In this document: in pieces, positions 26,268-34,772 of the stretch
Layout of the letters: each line of letters opens with the position of its first letter
Position numbering within the stretch: the stretch's first letter is position 1
Origin: Verrucomicrobiota bacterium JB022
GTDB taxonomy: Bacteria; Verrucomicrobiota; Verrucomicrobiia; Opitutales; Oceanipulchritudinaceae
Direction of reading: 5' to 3'
Assembly (NCBI GenBank): GCA_030673845.1
Contig: JAUTCQ010000004.1
Span: 1-64,000 of the forward strand
DNA: 64,000 bases
Translations under genes and position numbers: made by a program
Notes under the pieces: model-generated
What the model was told of the DNA's origin: nothing
Seen by the model: only the letters and a program-made list of their open reading frames with translations
Database searches by the model: none

Positions 26268-28471
26268 AAGCTGAGCGTCGCGCTGGCCATAAAGGTGCGC
26301 GGCGCACCGACGGTCAGGTAGCCCGCATTGGGGTAACCTCCGGCAGAAGCCCAGTAGTCCTTGTCGGCCACGTTTTCGACGCGTGCCCGCAGGGTCAGCA
26401 ACTGGTCCTGGCCCACCGGCAGGCTGTAGCGCAGGCCGAGGTCGTAACGCACCCACGAAGGCACTTCGAGTGTATTGGCGGCATCCGCAAACTGGCTGCT
26501 GGTGTAGATCACGCGACCATCCACCGAGAGGCCGTCGACGAAGGGCAGCATCCACTCGAGGCCGAGGTTGGCCTGCTTTTCGGGCGAGCCGATGGCGTTC
26601 ATGCCGTTTTCCAGCTCTGCGTCGAGCAGGCTGATACCGCCGAGCACCTTCAGGCTTTCAAACAGCTCGCCATAGACGGAGAGCTCGATGCCATAATTGT
26701 CCTGCCCGTCGAGCACGCGGAAGTAGTTGTCGGCATCGTAGCCGGCCACGGGCTTGTCGCTCTTGAACAGGCCCAGCGAGCCGCCAAAGCGCCCGAAGTC
26801 GGCCTTTACGCCCACCTCATACTGGGTGGTGTCGAGGGGCGCGAGCACTTCGCCTGCATTCGGCACCGGGAGCCCATTGTTGGTCGCGTTCGCAACGTCG
26901 CCCTTGACCAGGCCCTCGATGTAGTTGCCGTAGACGGACACTTGCTCGGTCAGCTTGAAGAGCACGCCGCCCACCGGGGTAGCCTTGCCCTCGTCGTACC
27001 GGGCGCTCAGGGCGCCGCGCGAGCCGACCGAATAGAGGTAGCTCTTGGTGTCGATGCTTTGGTAGCGCCAGCCCGCCGTCACCAGCAGGCGTTCCTCCAG
27101 GGCCGAAAGCTGGTAGGCGATCGCCACACTCGACATCTTGGTCCGCTCCGTCTCCTGCGGATCGGAAACCTCACCTCCGGTAAACCAGTCTGCCGCCGGA
27201 GCGGCCTGCGGCACCGGGTTGTAAATATTGCTGATGACGGCATCGCCGGCCGACATCGCGTAGGCGTTCTTCGACTTGAACTGGTGAGCGGCCCCCGTGA
27301 CGGTGATCTCGTGGCCAAACGAGCCGGTTTCGAAGCTAGCACGAGCACCGATCTCGCCGGTCAGCACCACATCTTCGCGGCCCGTATCAAAGCGGCTGGC
27401 CTCGGTGTAGCCGGAAGCGTCTCGCACATTGGGGTTGGCAAAGCTGGAAGCCTCCATGCCCTTGCGCGCGCCGGCAGCACCCCACACCGTCACATACTCG
27501 CTCACGTCGTATTCGCCGCGCAAGGTACCGAAGACGTCTTCCTCATCGGAGTAGGTCCAAGGTTGGGCGATGGCGGAATCCGCCTTGGGGGCCTTCAGGA
27601 TACGCGTCGGTTCGGAAGTCCGGGCCGGGGTAAACGCAAACGTGATGCTGGGCATGGAGCCCTCGATCTCGTTGTTCTGGTAACCGAGATCGGCGGAGAG
27701 GCGAAACTTGTCGGCACGGAAATCCAGACCGATCGCGCCGACGGTCGTCTTGACCGACTCGCCGTCGACCACCGTCCCGCCGTTGCGGTTGGCCACATTC
27801 ACGCGCACGCCCACCTGGTCGTCCTGGAAGCGACGGGCCACATCGGCCGCCACGTAGAGTTGGCCGCCCGACTGGATACCTGTGGTCAAAGCCGTCAGCG
27901 GGTCGCTCGGGGCGCGCTTGGGCATCACATTGACGGCGCCGCCCAGGCCGCTGCCGCCCGGGGCTGCGCCATTGAGGAAGGTATTGGCCCCGCGCATCAC
28001 TTCCACGCGCTCGATCAGCTCCGCCGCAAGGTATTGGCGGGGCAGCAGGCCGTAAAGGCCGTTGTAGGCCATGTCGTCGGAGTAGATCGGCAGGCCGCGC
28101 ACAAGGTAGAGCTGCTGAAGGTTGCCGAAGCCACGAGCCACGCGCACCGCCGGGTCGTTGAGCAACACATCGCCCACGCTCTCGGCCTGCTGGTTCTGGA
28201 TGAACTCGCTGGTGTAAGCCGTGAGGCTGAAAGGCGTCTCCAGCAAGTCGCGGCTGCCGAGCAGGCCGATCCGGCCCCCACGCGCCACCTGACCGCCGGC
28301 GTAGGGGAGCGTAAGCCCTTCCGCCGAAGCGTCGGCACTGGCCTGCACCGGGTATTCGGCCAGGTCGTAAACCGGCTCGTTGGATTCTTCCCCATTGGCT
28401 TGCGCCAAAGCGAGCGGGCTGAACGCACACGCAGCGAGGGAAAGGGTGGAAAGCTGAAGGAATCGGCTCAT
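26264..28471 (-). CDS. TonB-dependent outer membrane receptor (siderophore type)
   Basis: 735 residues from ATG 28471 (MSRFLQLS), with a signal peptide ending near PLALAQA. Plug domain about 65-190 (DLLETPFSLTAYTSEFIQNQ, then VRGANTFLNGAAPGGSGLGG), then a 22-strand barrel, ending with a terminal Phe in TFMASATLSF, the usual insertion signal. Overall pattern matches the ferrisiderophore group (FhuE/Fiu-like). It imports an iron chelate or another scarce ligand using TonB energy. No uptake ABC genes or Fur box were recognised nearby. The ammonium transporter upstream ends in its own terminator. Confidence 0.9.
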   Translation of the reverse strand: MSRFLQLSTLSLAACAFSPLALAQANGEESNEPVYDLAEYPVQASADASAEGLTLPYAGGQVARGGRIGLLGSRDLLETPFSLTAYTSEFIQNQQAESVGDVLLNDPAVRVARGFGNLQQLYLVRGLPIYSDDMAYNGLYGLLPRQYLAAELIERVEVMRGANTFLNGAAPGGSGLGGAVNVMPKRAPSDPLTALTTGIQSGGQLYVAADVARRFQDDQVGVRVNVANRNGGTVVDGESVKTTVGAIGLDFRADKFRLSADLGYQNNEIEGSMPSITFAFTPARTSEPTRILKAPKADSAIAQPWTYSDEEDVFGTLRGEYDVSEYVTVWGAAGARKGMEASSFANPNVRDASGYTEASRFDTGREDVVLTGEIGARASFETGSFGHEITVTGAAHQFKSKNAYAMSAGDAVISNIYNPVPQAAPAADWFTGGEVSDPQETERTKMSSVAIAYQLSALEERLLVTAGWRYQSIDTKSYLYSVGSRGALSARYDEGKATPVGGVLFKLTEQVSVYGNYIEGLVKGDVANATNNGLPVPNAGEVLAPLDTTQYEVGVKADFGRFGGSLGLFKSDKPVAGYDADNYFRVLDGQDNYGIELSVYGELFESLKVLGGISLLDAELENGMNAIGSPEKQANLGLEWMLPFVDGLSVDGRVIYTSSQFADAANTLEVPSWVRYDLGLRYSLPVGQDQLLTLRARVENVADKDYWASAGGYPNAGYLTVGAPRTFMASATLSF

Positions 28472-28577
28472 GTTAATGAGACCCGATCCCATCCTGTGCG
28501 GACAAAGTCAAGTGTAACTTGGATTCAGTCGCAGGAGAAAGTTGCCCCGTCAGTTGTTAAAAGCTAACCTTCGGACC

Positions 28578-28616
28578 AAAAAAGCAACCCCGGGAAGGAG
28601 CAAACTTCCCGGGGTT
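28578..28616 (-). terminator. intrinsic terminator of the ammonium transporter gene
   Basis: AACCCCGGGAAG (28586-28597) pairs exactly with CTTCCCGGGGTT (28605-28616) around seven bases. On the minus strand GC and then six T residues follow. Confidence 0.9.
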
Positions 28617-28648
28617 TAGTGGACGGTACTTTCGGTGGAGCTGAAAGA

Positions 28649-30073
28649 CTAGATAGAAGTGATCGGGGCCGGCTTGGCCGTGGCCAGCAGCTCGGGTGAG
28701 TCCTGATACTGGGTGAAGTCCGCATAGGCTTCGTTGCCGTGCTCGCCCAGGTCGAGGCCTTCCATTTCTTCCTCGGGGGAGACCCGCAGGCCGAAGAGGC
28801 GGTCGATGGCGAAGAACACGGCGTAGGCGGTGCCGAAGGCAAAGACGAAGACGCTGGCCACCCCGGCGAGCTGGATCAGCAGCTGGCTGACGCCGCCGCC
28901 GAAGAAGAGACCGTCCTTGATCGCCGTCTCTTCGCTCCAGAAAAGCGCGTCGATCGAGCTTTGGCCGAAGAGGCCGATGGAGAGCGTGCCCCAGGCACCG
29001 CAGATGCCGTGCACGCTGATCGCACCGACGGGGTCGTCGATCTTGAGCTTGGTTTCGATGAAGAGGATCGCGAAGACCACGATGATGCCGGCGATCAGGC
29101 CGATAAGCACGGCGGAAAGGGTATTGACCGAAGCGCAGGGGGCGGTGATGCCCACCAGGCCAGCCAGTGTGCCGTTGAGCGCCATCGTGAGGTCGGGCTT
29201 GCCGAAGCGCAGCCAGGTGGTGAAGGTCGCCGCAATGGCGCCCGCCGCCGCCGCCAAAGTCGTCGTCACCGCCACGTGGGCGATCCCGTCGACTGCCGCC
29301 AAGGTGGAGCCGGCGTTGAAGCCGAACCAGCCAAACCAGAGGATAAACACACCGAGGGTTGCGAACGGCAGGTTGTGGCCCGGGATGGGACGCACTTCAC
29401 CCGTATCGGTATACTTGCCGAGGCGCGGCCCCAGGATCATCGCGCCGGCGAGGGCCGCCCAGGCACCGACCGAGTGCACGACCGTCGAGCCCGCGAAGTC
29501 TCGCATGCCCATGCCGCCGAGCCAGCCGCTGCCCGACCAGATCCAGTGGCCCGCGATCGGGTAGATGAAGGCCGAGATCAGCACCGAGTAGGCCACGTAG
29601 CCGCGGAACTTTGTGCGCTCGGCCATCGCGCCGGAGACGATCGTCGCGGCGGTGGCGGCAAACACCACCTGGAAGAGCCAGCCCGCGCTGAGCCCGAAGT
29701 CCTGCGCCGCACTGGCACTGCCGAGGAAGAGCAGGCTCGGATCCCAGCCGATCAGGCCGTTGCCGCTCTCGCCATACATCAGCATGTAGCCGATGGCCCA
29801 GAACGCCAGTGCCCCGAGGCAGAAGTCGAGCAGGTTCTTCATCATGATATTGCACGCGTTCTTGGCGCGCGTGAGGCCCGATTCGACCAGGGCGAAGCCC
29901 GCTTGCATGAAGAAGACGAGCACCGCTGCGATCAGCAGCCACATGATGTCGGCCGTCGATTGGGGCAGCGCGGGCACCACCTCGTCGCTCTGGGCGAGAA
30001 GGGGCGAAGCCGCGGAGAGCAGAGCGCCCGCTGAAAGCAGGAGGGGCGAGCGGAGATAGCGTGAAACAGCCAT
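28649..30073 (-). CDS. amt: ammonium transporter (Amt family)
   Basis: 474 residues from ATG 30073. The upstream extension of the frame to 30319 overlaps the previous gene and is rejected. It has a signal peptide (cleavage near LLAQS), then eleven membrane helices. The pore twin-His residues are in STVVHSVGAW and ISVHGICGAWG. GFALVESGLTRAKN is the conserved first-helix block. The cytoplasmic tail (MEGLDLGEHGNEAYAD) is the Amt subgroup signature seen with GlnK-gated transporters, but no glnK is adjacent. Upstream on the same strand, 58 bases away, are two Roadblock-like genes. Confidence 0.94.
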   Translation of the reverse strand: MAVSRYLRSPLLLSAGALLSAASPLLAQSDEVVPALPQSTADIMWLLIAAVLVFFMQAGFALVESGLTRAKNACNIMMKNLLDFCLGALAFWAIGYMLMYGESGNGLIGWDPSLLFLGSASAAQDFGLSAGWLFQVVFAATAATIVSGAMAERTKFRGYVAYSVLISAFIYPIAGHWIWSGSGWLGGMGMRDFAGSTVVHSVGAWAALAGAMILGPRLGKYTDTGEVRPIPGHNLPFATLGVFILWFGWFGFNAGSTLAAVDGIAHVAVTTTLAAAAGAIAATFTTWLRFGKPDLTMALNGTLAGLVGITAPCASVNTLSAVLIGLIAGIIVVFAILFIETKLKIDDPVGAISVHGICGAWGTLSIGLFGQSSIDALFWSEETAIKDGLFFGGGVSQLLIQLAGVASVFVFAFGTAYAVFFAIDRLFGLRVSPEEEMEGLDLGEHGNEAYADFTQYQDSPELLATAKPAPITSI

Positions 30074-30131
30074 AGCTTGTAGCAGTTTGGAAAAAAGGAT
30101 AAGAAACGTGAAGGGCCAGCAGGGCCGTAGA

Positions 30132-30647
30132 TCAGTAACTGCGCCCGCGATAAAGGCGCGTCGGTGGGCGGGTAGGCCGCACGGCTCGAAGCGCTGCGGC
30201 GGCTGGCTCCTGCGCGGCAGGAGTTGGCGCAGGGGCGGCCGCAGGTGCATGGCCGTTGGTGCCCGCCGCCTTGGCGTTCTGGCCCGCATGCGGGTGCAGC
30301 AGCCGCAGCGCATCGACATTCAACTGGCGCAAGGCCATCGTCGTGACCATGCGCAAGGACATCTGGTTGACCTGCTCCTGCGCGAGGATCAGCATCCCGT
30401 AGTCCTTGCCCTTGCGGAGCATCAGCTGCATGTCCTGAAACTTGAGCAGGTAGTCTTCGACCGGCACGTAGTGGGTCTCGACGGCCTCGTAGAGCATCAC
30501 CACGCGGCGCAGCAGGTCTTCGTAGACTTCCTCGATCATGAACGAGGGCATGTCTGCATACAGCAGCTCGCCATCGAGGTCGTGGAAGCACACGCCCTCC
30601 ACCCCCGGCACATCCAATACGTTCTTGATCAGCTTGAGCGTATCCAT
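30132..30647 (-). CDS. Roadblock/LC7-like protein with Ala/Pro-rich tail
   Basis: 171 residues from ATG 30647. The first about 120 residues look like a Roadblock/LC7 fold: an alpha-beta-beta pattern LIKNVLDVPGVEGVCFHDLDGELLY, followed by a long helix and DYLLKFQDMQLMLRKGKDYGMLILA. The C-terminal 50 residues are low-complexity Ala/Pro and end in Arg-rich RLYRGRSY. Roadblock proteins regulate small GTPases or act as dimer scaffolds (for example MglB). No GTPase gene is adjacent. It follows the related 107-residue gene by four bases, so the two are a likely heterodimer pair. Confidence 0.6.
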   Translation of the reverse strand: MDTLKLIKNVLDVPGVEGVCFHDLDGELLYADMPSFMIEEVYEDLLRRVVMLYEAVETHYVPVEDYLLKFQDMQLMLRKGKDYGMLILAQEQVNQMSLRMVTTMALRQLNVDALRLLHPHAGQNAKAAGTNGHAPAAAPAPTPAAQEPAAAALRAVRPTRPPTRLYRGRSY

Positions 30648-30651
30648 GGCC

Positions 30652-30975
30652 TCAGAGGGTATAGGGAGAAAGGTGTTGGAGGATCTCCTCCGTCCGGCTG
30701 CGCGGGTTGAGCAGCAGGCCGAGCATGCCGTCCTTGAGCGGCACAACGACAGTCCGGAAATCCGGGGAACCGGCTTGGATCTCATACAGCCCCTCCAAGC
30801 CAATGGACCCGCCGATGAGCTGGGTCACTTGTTGCAGGTAAGGCATGACGAGCCCGAGCAGTTCCGCTTCTTCCCGTCCATCGACATGCTGGATTTCCCC
30901 CGCCGGGCCGCAGTGGACATAGCCTTCCAGGCCGGGCAGGGATTCGAGCGAGTCTTGAAGCGATTGCTGGATCAT
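30652..30975 (-). CDS. Roadblock/LC7-like protein, short
   Basis: 107 residues from ATG 30975 (MIQQSLQD). Frames further upstream exist, but the fold starts here: LESLPGLEGYVHCGPAGEIQHV, a long helix EEAELLGLVMPYLQQVTQLIG, then YEIQAGSPDFRTVVVPLKDGMLGLLLN. This matches a one-domain Roadblock/LC7 protein. It is first of a run with the longer paralogue and then amt, all leftward. The assignment rests on fold pattern alone. Confidence 0.6.
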   Translation of the reverse strand: MIQQSLQDSLESLPGLEGYVHCGPAGEIQHVDGREEAELLGLVMPYLQQVTQLIGGSIGLEGLYEIQAGSPDFRTVVVPLKDGMLGLLLNPRSRTEEILQHLSPYTL

Positions 30976-31219
30976 AAGCACCACACCCCTGCTTGAGCCT
31001 AAGGCGTACCACCTCACCCCCTCCAGCTTCTTCAACAGTAGAATCACTGCTAAAAGTTTAAAATGAGACAATTTTTTGGCAGCCGATAGCCAACCCGCAA
31101 AAAATTTACAGGCCCATGCGCTATTTTTTAGGCGGATGCGGCCCAGCCTGGCCCGTAAAGCATCGCCAGCCCATGTGCGGGGTTGCTTCTGCCCGGCGGC
31201 TGCTCCATTTTAACGGCTT

Positions 31220-32293
31220 ATGCCACTTTCCGACTACGCAGCGCCGCATGTGCGAGACCTGCATGCCTACGTGCCGGGCACCCAGCCCAGCGGCGACGGC
31301 TGGATCAAGCTGAACACCAACGAGCTGCCCTACCCGTGCAGCCCGGCGGTCGCCCAGGCCGTGATGGCCGAGATGACGCGCCTGCCGCTCTACCCCAGCC
31401 CCACCAGCGCCCCCCTGCGCGCGGCCGTGGCCGACTTGCATGGTCTCACGCCCGAGCAGGTGATCGTGGGCAACGGGTCCGACGACCTGCTCAACCTGCT
31501 GGTGCGCGTCTTCGGAGGCCAAACCGTCCAGACCTTCCCCAGCTACTCGCTCTACCCCGTGCTGGTGTCGATCGAAAACGGCAAGCTGCAGACCGTGCCC
31601 TTCGCCGAAGACATGAAGCTGCCGGTCGACGAACTGGCGGCGCTCAAAGGCAGCATCCTCTTCCTCACCACGCCCAACGCCCCCACCGGTGTCGCCTTCC
31701 CGCGCGACGACGTGGGCCGCCTGTGCGAAAAGTTCGACGGCATCGTGGTGGCCGACGAAGCGTATGCCGACTTCGCCGAGCGCGACTGCCGCCCCCTGCT
31801 CGACAAGCACGCCAACCTCGTCATTACCCGCACCTTCTCCAAGAGCTACGGCCTCGCCGGCCTGCGCGTCGGCTACGCCCTCGCCAACGCCGAAGTCATC
31901 GGCCTGCTCGACCGCGTGCGCGACAGCTACAACGTCAACCGCCTCTCCCAGGCCGGAGCCCTCGCCGCCCTGCGCGACCAGGACTACCTCCGCGAAGTCG
32001 TACGCAAGGTAAAGCGCACCCGCGACACCTTCCGCCAACGCTGCCAGGCCCGCGGCTGGTTCACCTACGCCAGCCAGAGCAACTTCGTCTTCACCCGCCC
32101 GGAGACGGCCGGCGGCCAGCACAGCCCCGAGCTTGCCCAAAACCTCTTCGAGCACCTCAAGGCCCGGAAGATCCTCGTGCGCTACTTCGGCAGCCACCCC
32201 TTCACCGCCTCCTTCCTGCGCATCTCCATCGGCACGGAAGAACAGATGACTACCCTCAACGACGCAATCGACCAATGGCAGCCCAACGCGTAG
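31220..32293 (+). CDS. hisC: histidinol-phosphate aminotransferase
   Basis: 357 residues, fold-type I PLP aminotransferase. N-terminal [44 protein letters not shown], and the PLP-lysine motif [18 protein letters not shown]. It converts imidazole acetol phosphate to histidinol phosphate with glutamate. It overlaps hisB by 19 bases, so the two are translationally coupled. Divergent from the Roadblock genes. Confidence 0.95.
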   Translation: MPLSDYAAPHVRDLHAYVPGTQPSGDGWIKLNTNELPYPCSPAVAQAVMAEMTRLPLYPSPTSAPLRAAVADLHGLTPEQVIVGNGSDDLLNLLVRVFGGQTVQTFPSYSLYPVLVSIENGKLQTVPFAEDMKLPVDELAALKGSILFLTTPNAPTGVAFPRDDVGRLCEKFDGIVVADEAYADFAERDCRPLLDKHANLVITRTFSKSYGLAGLRVGYALANAEVIGLLDRVRDSYNVNRLSQAGALAALRDQDYLREVVRKVKRTRDTFRQRCQARGWFTYASQSNFVFTRPETAGGQHSPELAQNLFEHLKARKILVRYFGSHPFTASFLRISIGTEEQMTTLNDAIDQWQPNA

Positions 32294-32871
32294 CCGAAAT
32301 CCAGCGCGACACCACCGAAACGCAGATCCGCCTGCGCCTCAACCTCGACGGCACCGGCGACAAGCAGATCGCCACCGGCATCCCCTTCCTCGACCATATG
32401 CTGGAGCTCTTTGCGCGCCACGGCATGTTCGACCTCAGCGTGAAGGCGGCGGGAGACCTCGCGGTCGATTATCACCACACGGTGGAAGACGTCGGCATCG
32501 TACTCGGCGAAGCGCTTAAAAAAGCTCTCGGCGACAAGAAGGGCATCCGCCGCTACGGCTTCTTCATCCTCCCGATGGACGAGTGCCTCAGCCGCGTCGC
32601 GCTCGACCTCAGCAACCGCCCCTACCTCGTCTACGACGTGGCCGCACGCGGCAACATCCGCGACTTCAACCTGCTGCTCGTACGCGAATTCTTCCAGGGC
32701 TTCGCCAACGCCGCCGGTGCCAACGTGCACATCAAGCTCGAATACGGCGAAGAGCCCCACCACGTCGCCGAATGCATCTTCAAGTGCTTCGCCCGCGCCC
32801 TCGACGCCGCCACCGAGATCGACCCCCGCCAAAAAGACAGCCTCCCCTCCACCAAGGGCCTGCTCGTCTAG
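32275..32871 (+). CDS. hisB: imidazoleglycerol-phosphate dehydratase
   Basis: 198 residues from ATG 32275, which lies inside the end of hisC. Family signatures: [17 protein letters not shown], the metal-binding [16 protein letters not shown], and a second HHVAE motif with the C-terminal KDSLPSTKG. It is the monofunctional dehydratase, without the histidinol-phosphatase domain of enteric HisB. Ends in a strong terminator at 32904-32932. Confidence 0.96.
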   Translation: MAAQRVAEIQRDTTETQIRLRLNLDGTGDKQIATGIPFLDHMLELFARHGMFDLSVKAAGDLAVDYHHTVEDVGIVLGEALKKALGDKKGIRRYGFFILPMDECLSRVALDLSNRPYLVYDVAARGNIRDFNLLLVREFFQGFANAAGANVHIKLEYGEEPHHVAECIFKCFARALDAATEIDPRQKDSLPSTKGLLV

Positions 32872-32903
32872 GAGCGCGGCACACAGTCTATTTCATCCAT
32901 AGG

Positions 32904-32932
32904 CGCGGACTCGAAAGGGTCCGCGTCTTTTT
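32904..32932 (+). terminator. intrinsic terminator of hisCB
   Basis: CGCGGAC (32904-32910) pairs with GTCCGCG (32919-32925) around eight bases, followed by TCTTTTT. Confidence 0.88.
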
Positions 32933-32949
32933 GTGTCTGCACCCTCTCA

Positions 32950-33030
32950 AAAAAAATCTCCCGTCAAGACGCCGAGGACACGGAGAGTATGCAAGAATAA
33001 GCTTTTTGTCTTGGTGTCCTCGGTGAGAAA
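32950..33030. repeat. diverged copy of the long palindrome family
   Basis: The segment CGCCGAGGACACGGAGA (about 32970-32986) faces TCTTGGTGTCCTCGGTGA (33010-33027), with about 14 of 17 positions complementary. The right arm on the other strand, CACCGAGGACACCAAGACA, is related to the arm of the palindrome at 15281-15360. No gene lies here. Confidence 0.6.
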
Positions 33031-33073
33031 TTCCTCTTTTCAGTCCAGAAACATCCCGAGAAGAGATGGCTGG

Positions 33074-33402
33074 AACATTTCCAATCCAAGTCGCCGCCCT
33101 CAGCCATATTCTAGCGCTCGCTCGACCACTTTCTGGCACCCCTTACGGGGTGCATCTGTTTTTCGCACCCTACCGGAAGTCGTCGCTGACGCTCCGACAT
33201 CCGGCTATATCGCTGGCATCCTGCGGATGCGTTGCGTCTTCGCGGGAAGCTGTTTCTCCGCATCCCAATAGGGATGCCAGCGATTAGCCGTGATGTCGCC
33301 GTAGGCGACTTCCGGTTGCCGTTCCCCCCGCGAAACGCACCCTGTGGGTGCCACCCAATCAAAGGGCCAAGGTTGCGCGACAACCCGATTTGGAAATGCT
33401 CT
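33074..33402. repeat. palindrome-rich repeat element with inverted ends
   Basis: The left end GGAACATTTCCAATCC and the right end, read on the minus strand, AGAGCATTTCCAAATC are similar, as for terminal inverted repeats. In between are five short perfect hairpins: 33136-33153 (GCACCCC), 33216-33230 (GCATCC), 33260-33277 (GCATCCC), 33295-33309 (GTCGCC) and 33337-33351 (GCACCC). Open frames across it are inconsistent and no protein motif is seen, so it is treated as a non-coding, MITE-like element. Confidence 0.55.
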
Positions 33403-33589
33403 AGTCCCGCCTCCTTGGAATCGGCTCAAGCTGTGATTGTGTGCCGCCCAGAGCGGCAAGCCGTCGTGCCTTTTCGCGTTTGATCACCTCTGCCAAAGCG
33501 AGCGCAATCACTTCATCTGGCGATCTTGCGCCGGACAACCGCAAAGCCTCGTTCAACAGCCTCTCGTCTAGATCAACGCTCAACTGCAT
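33401..33589 (-). CDS. VapB-type antitoxin, orphan
   Basis: 62 residues starting MQLSVDLDERLLNEALRLSG, then SPDEVIALALAEVIKREKARRL and LAALGG, which is the short ribbon-helix-helix antitoxin of type II VapBC systems (PF09957-like). A vapC gene (PIN toxin) should follow directly. Instead the frame runs into the palindromic element at 33402, and its last codon overlaps that element's CTAG end. The toxin has probably been lost or displaced. It could still be a regulator. Confidence 0.72.
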   Translation of the reverse strand: MQLSVDLDERLLNEALRLSGARSPDEVIALALAEVIKREKARRLAALGGTQSQLEPIPRRRD

Positions 33590-33668
33590 AGGCAGGCAGC
33601 ATCTACCTGCCCCTCATCCGCGTCAATCTGCGTTCATCTGCGGCTAAAAATCTCTTCCCGATCGCCAC

Positions 33669-33704
33669 AAAAAATCCGCAGCGGGCAACAAGCCCAACTG
33701 CGGA
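33669..33704 (-). terminator. intrinsic terminator of the mscS gene
   Basis: TCCGCAG (33675-33681) pairs with CTGCGGA (33698-33704), with an inner GGGC/GCCC helix. Six T residues follow on the minus strand. Confidence 0.85.
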
Positions 33705-33731
33705 CGAAAAATAACCAGTCGCGCGACCCTC

Positions 33732-34640
33732 TTAGCTCTGGGTCGGCGGCTTCGGGTCGATGCCTTGGCTGAAGCCAGCGCCGCCGGAGCTGCGGTCTTC
33801 GGGCTTCTTGGCCTCCATGTTGTAGTGGTGCACGTCGCGCTGCGGGTAGGGGATGGTGATGCCCTCTTCGTCGAAGCGGGTCTTCACGTTTTCCATCATG
33901 TCCCAATAGACGGGCCAGTAGTCGGCGGCCTTCACCCAAGGGCGCACAACAAAGTCCACGCTGCTCTCGTTGAGCGTCAGCAGTCCGATCGTCGGGGCCG
34001 GGTCCTTGAGGATGCGCTCGTCCTTCTGCACCAGCTCGGTCAGCACCTGCTTCACCTTCTTGATGTCGTCGTCGTAGCCCACGCCAAAGGTAAAGTCGAT
34101 CCGGCGGGTCTCCTTGGCGGAGAAGTTGGTGATGTTGCTGTTTACGATGTTCGAGTTGGGCACGATGATCTGCTTGTTGTCACCCGTGCGCATGTAGGTC
34201 TGGAACACTTTGATCTCTTCGACCACACCCGTCACACCGCCGGCCTCCACAAACTGGCCGGACTTGAAGGGGCGGAAGATGATCAGCATCACCCCGGCGG
34301 CGAAGTTGGAGAGCGAGCCTTGCAGCGCGAGGGCTACGGCCAGGCCAGCGGCACCGAGGATCGCGATGAGCGAGGTCGTCTGCACCCCGAGGATGTCGAG
34401 CGAGATCAGGACGACCGCCACCACGAGCACCGCGTGAACGATGTTGCCGAGGAAGCCGACCAGCGTATCGTCCAGCTTCGCCCGCGTCATCTGCATCTTG
34501 CAGACGGTCGTCAGCCAGCTGGCGAGCATACGCCCGATGACGAAGACGACCAGTGACGCGACGAGGTGGATCAGAAAATCCAAGCCGTTGATGGCCAGCC
34601 AGTCGGAGACGCTGACCAGCATTTCATTGAAATCATTCAT
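33732..34640 (-). CDS. mscS: small-conductance mechanosensitive channel, MscS family
   Basis: 302 residues from ATG 34640 (MNDFNEML). Three membrane helices, with TM3 pore motif LGAAGLAVALALQGSLSNFAAGVMLI, then the beta domain (GGVTGVVEEIKVFQTYMRT, IIVPNSNIVNSNITNFS) and the alpha-beta C-terminal domain, close to E. coli MscS in size. It releases small solutes when membrane tension rises after osmotic downshock. A flexible tail ends KPPTQS. Divergent from the second MscS-type gene 132 bases away. Confidence 0.94.
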   Translation of the reverse strand: MNDFNEMLVSVSDWLAINGLDFLIHLVASLVVFVIGRMLASWLTTVCKMQMTRAKLDDTLVGFLGNIVHAVLVVAVVLISLDILGVQTTSLIAILGAAGLAVALALQGSLSNFAAGVMLIIFRPFKSGQFVEAGGVTGVVEEIKVFQTYMRTGDNKQIIVPNSNIVNSNITNFSAKETRRIDFTFGVGYDDDIKKVKQVLTELVQKDERILKDPAPTIGLLTLNESSVDFVVRPWVKAADYWPVYWDMMENVKTRFDEEGITIPYPQRDVHHYNMEAKKPEDRSSGGAGFSQGIDPKPPTQS

Positions 34641-34772
34641 GACAGAGAGGCTACGATGAGGTTGTCGAATAGAGTGCCAATTTACTGCCCCCGTCATTTG
34701 AAGGAGGAGGGCGTAGGGCTAATATAGACACCAAAGCTGCTGCATCTTCAAATTCAAACATACTAAGGGATT

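Noticed and set aside
33136-33351. The row of hairpins as a CRISPR array
   Set aside because: The stems differ from each other, spacing is irregular and no cas gene is present.
33066-33483. Several overlapping short frames across the palindromic element
   Set aside because: They are in conflicting frames and translate hairpin arms; better explained as a non-coding repeat.
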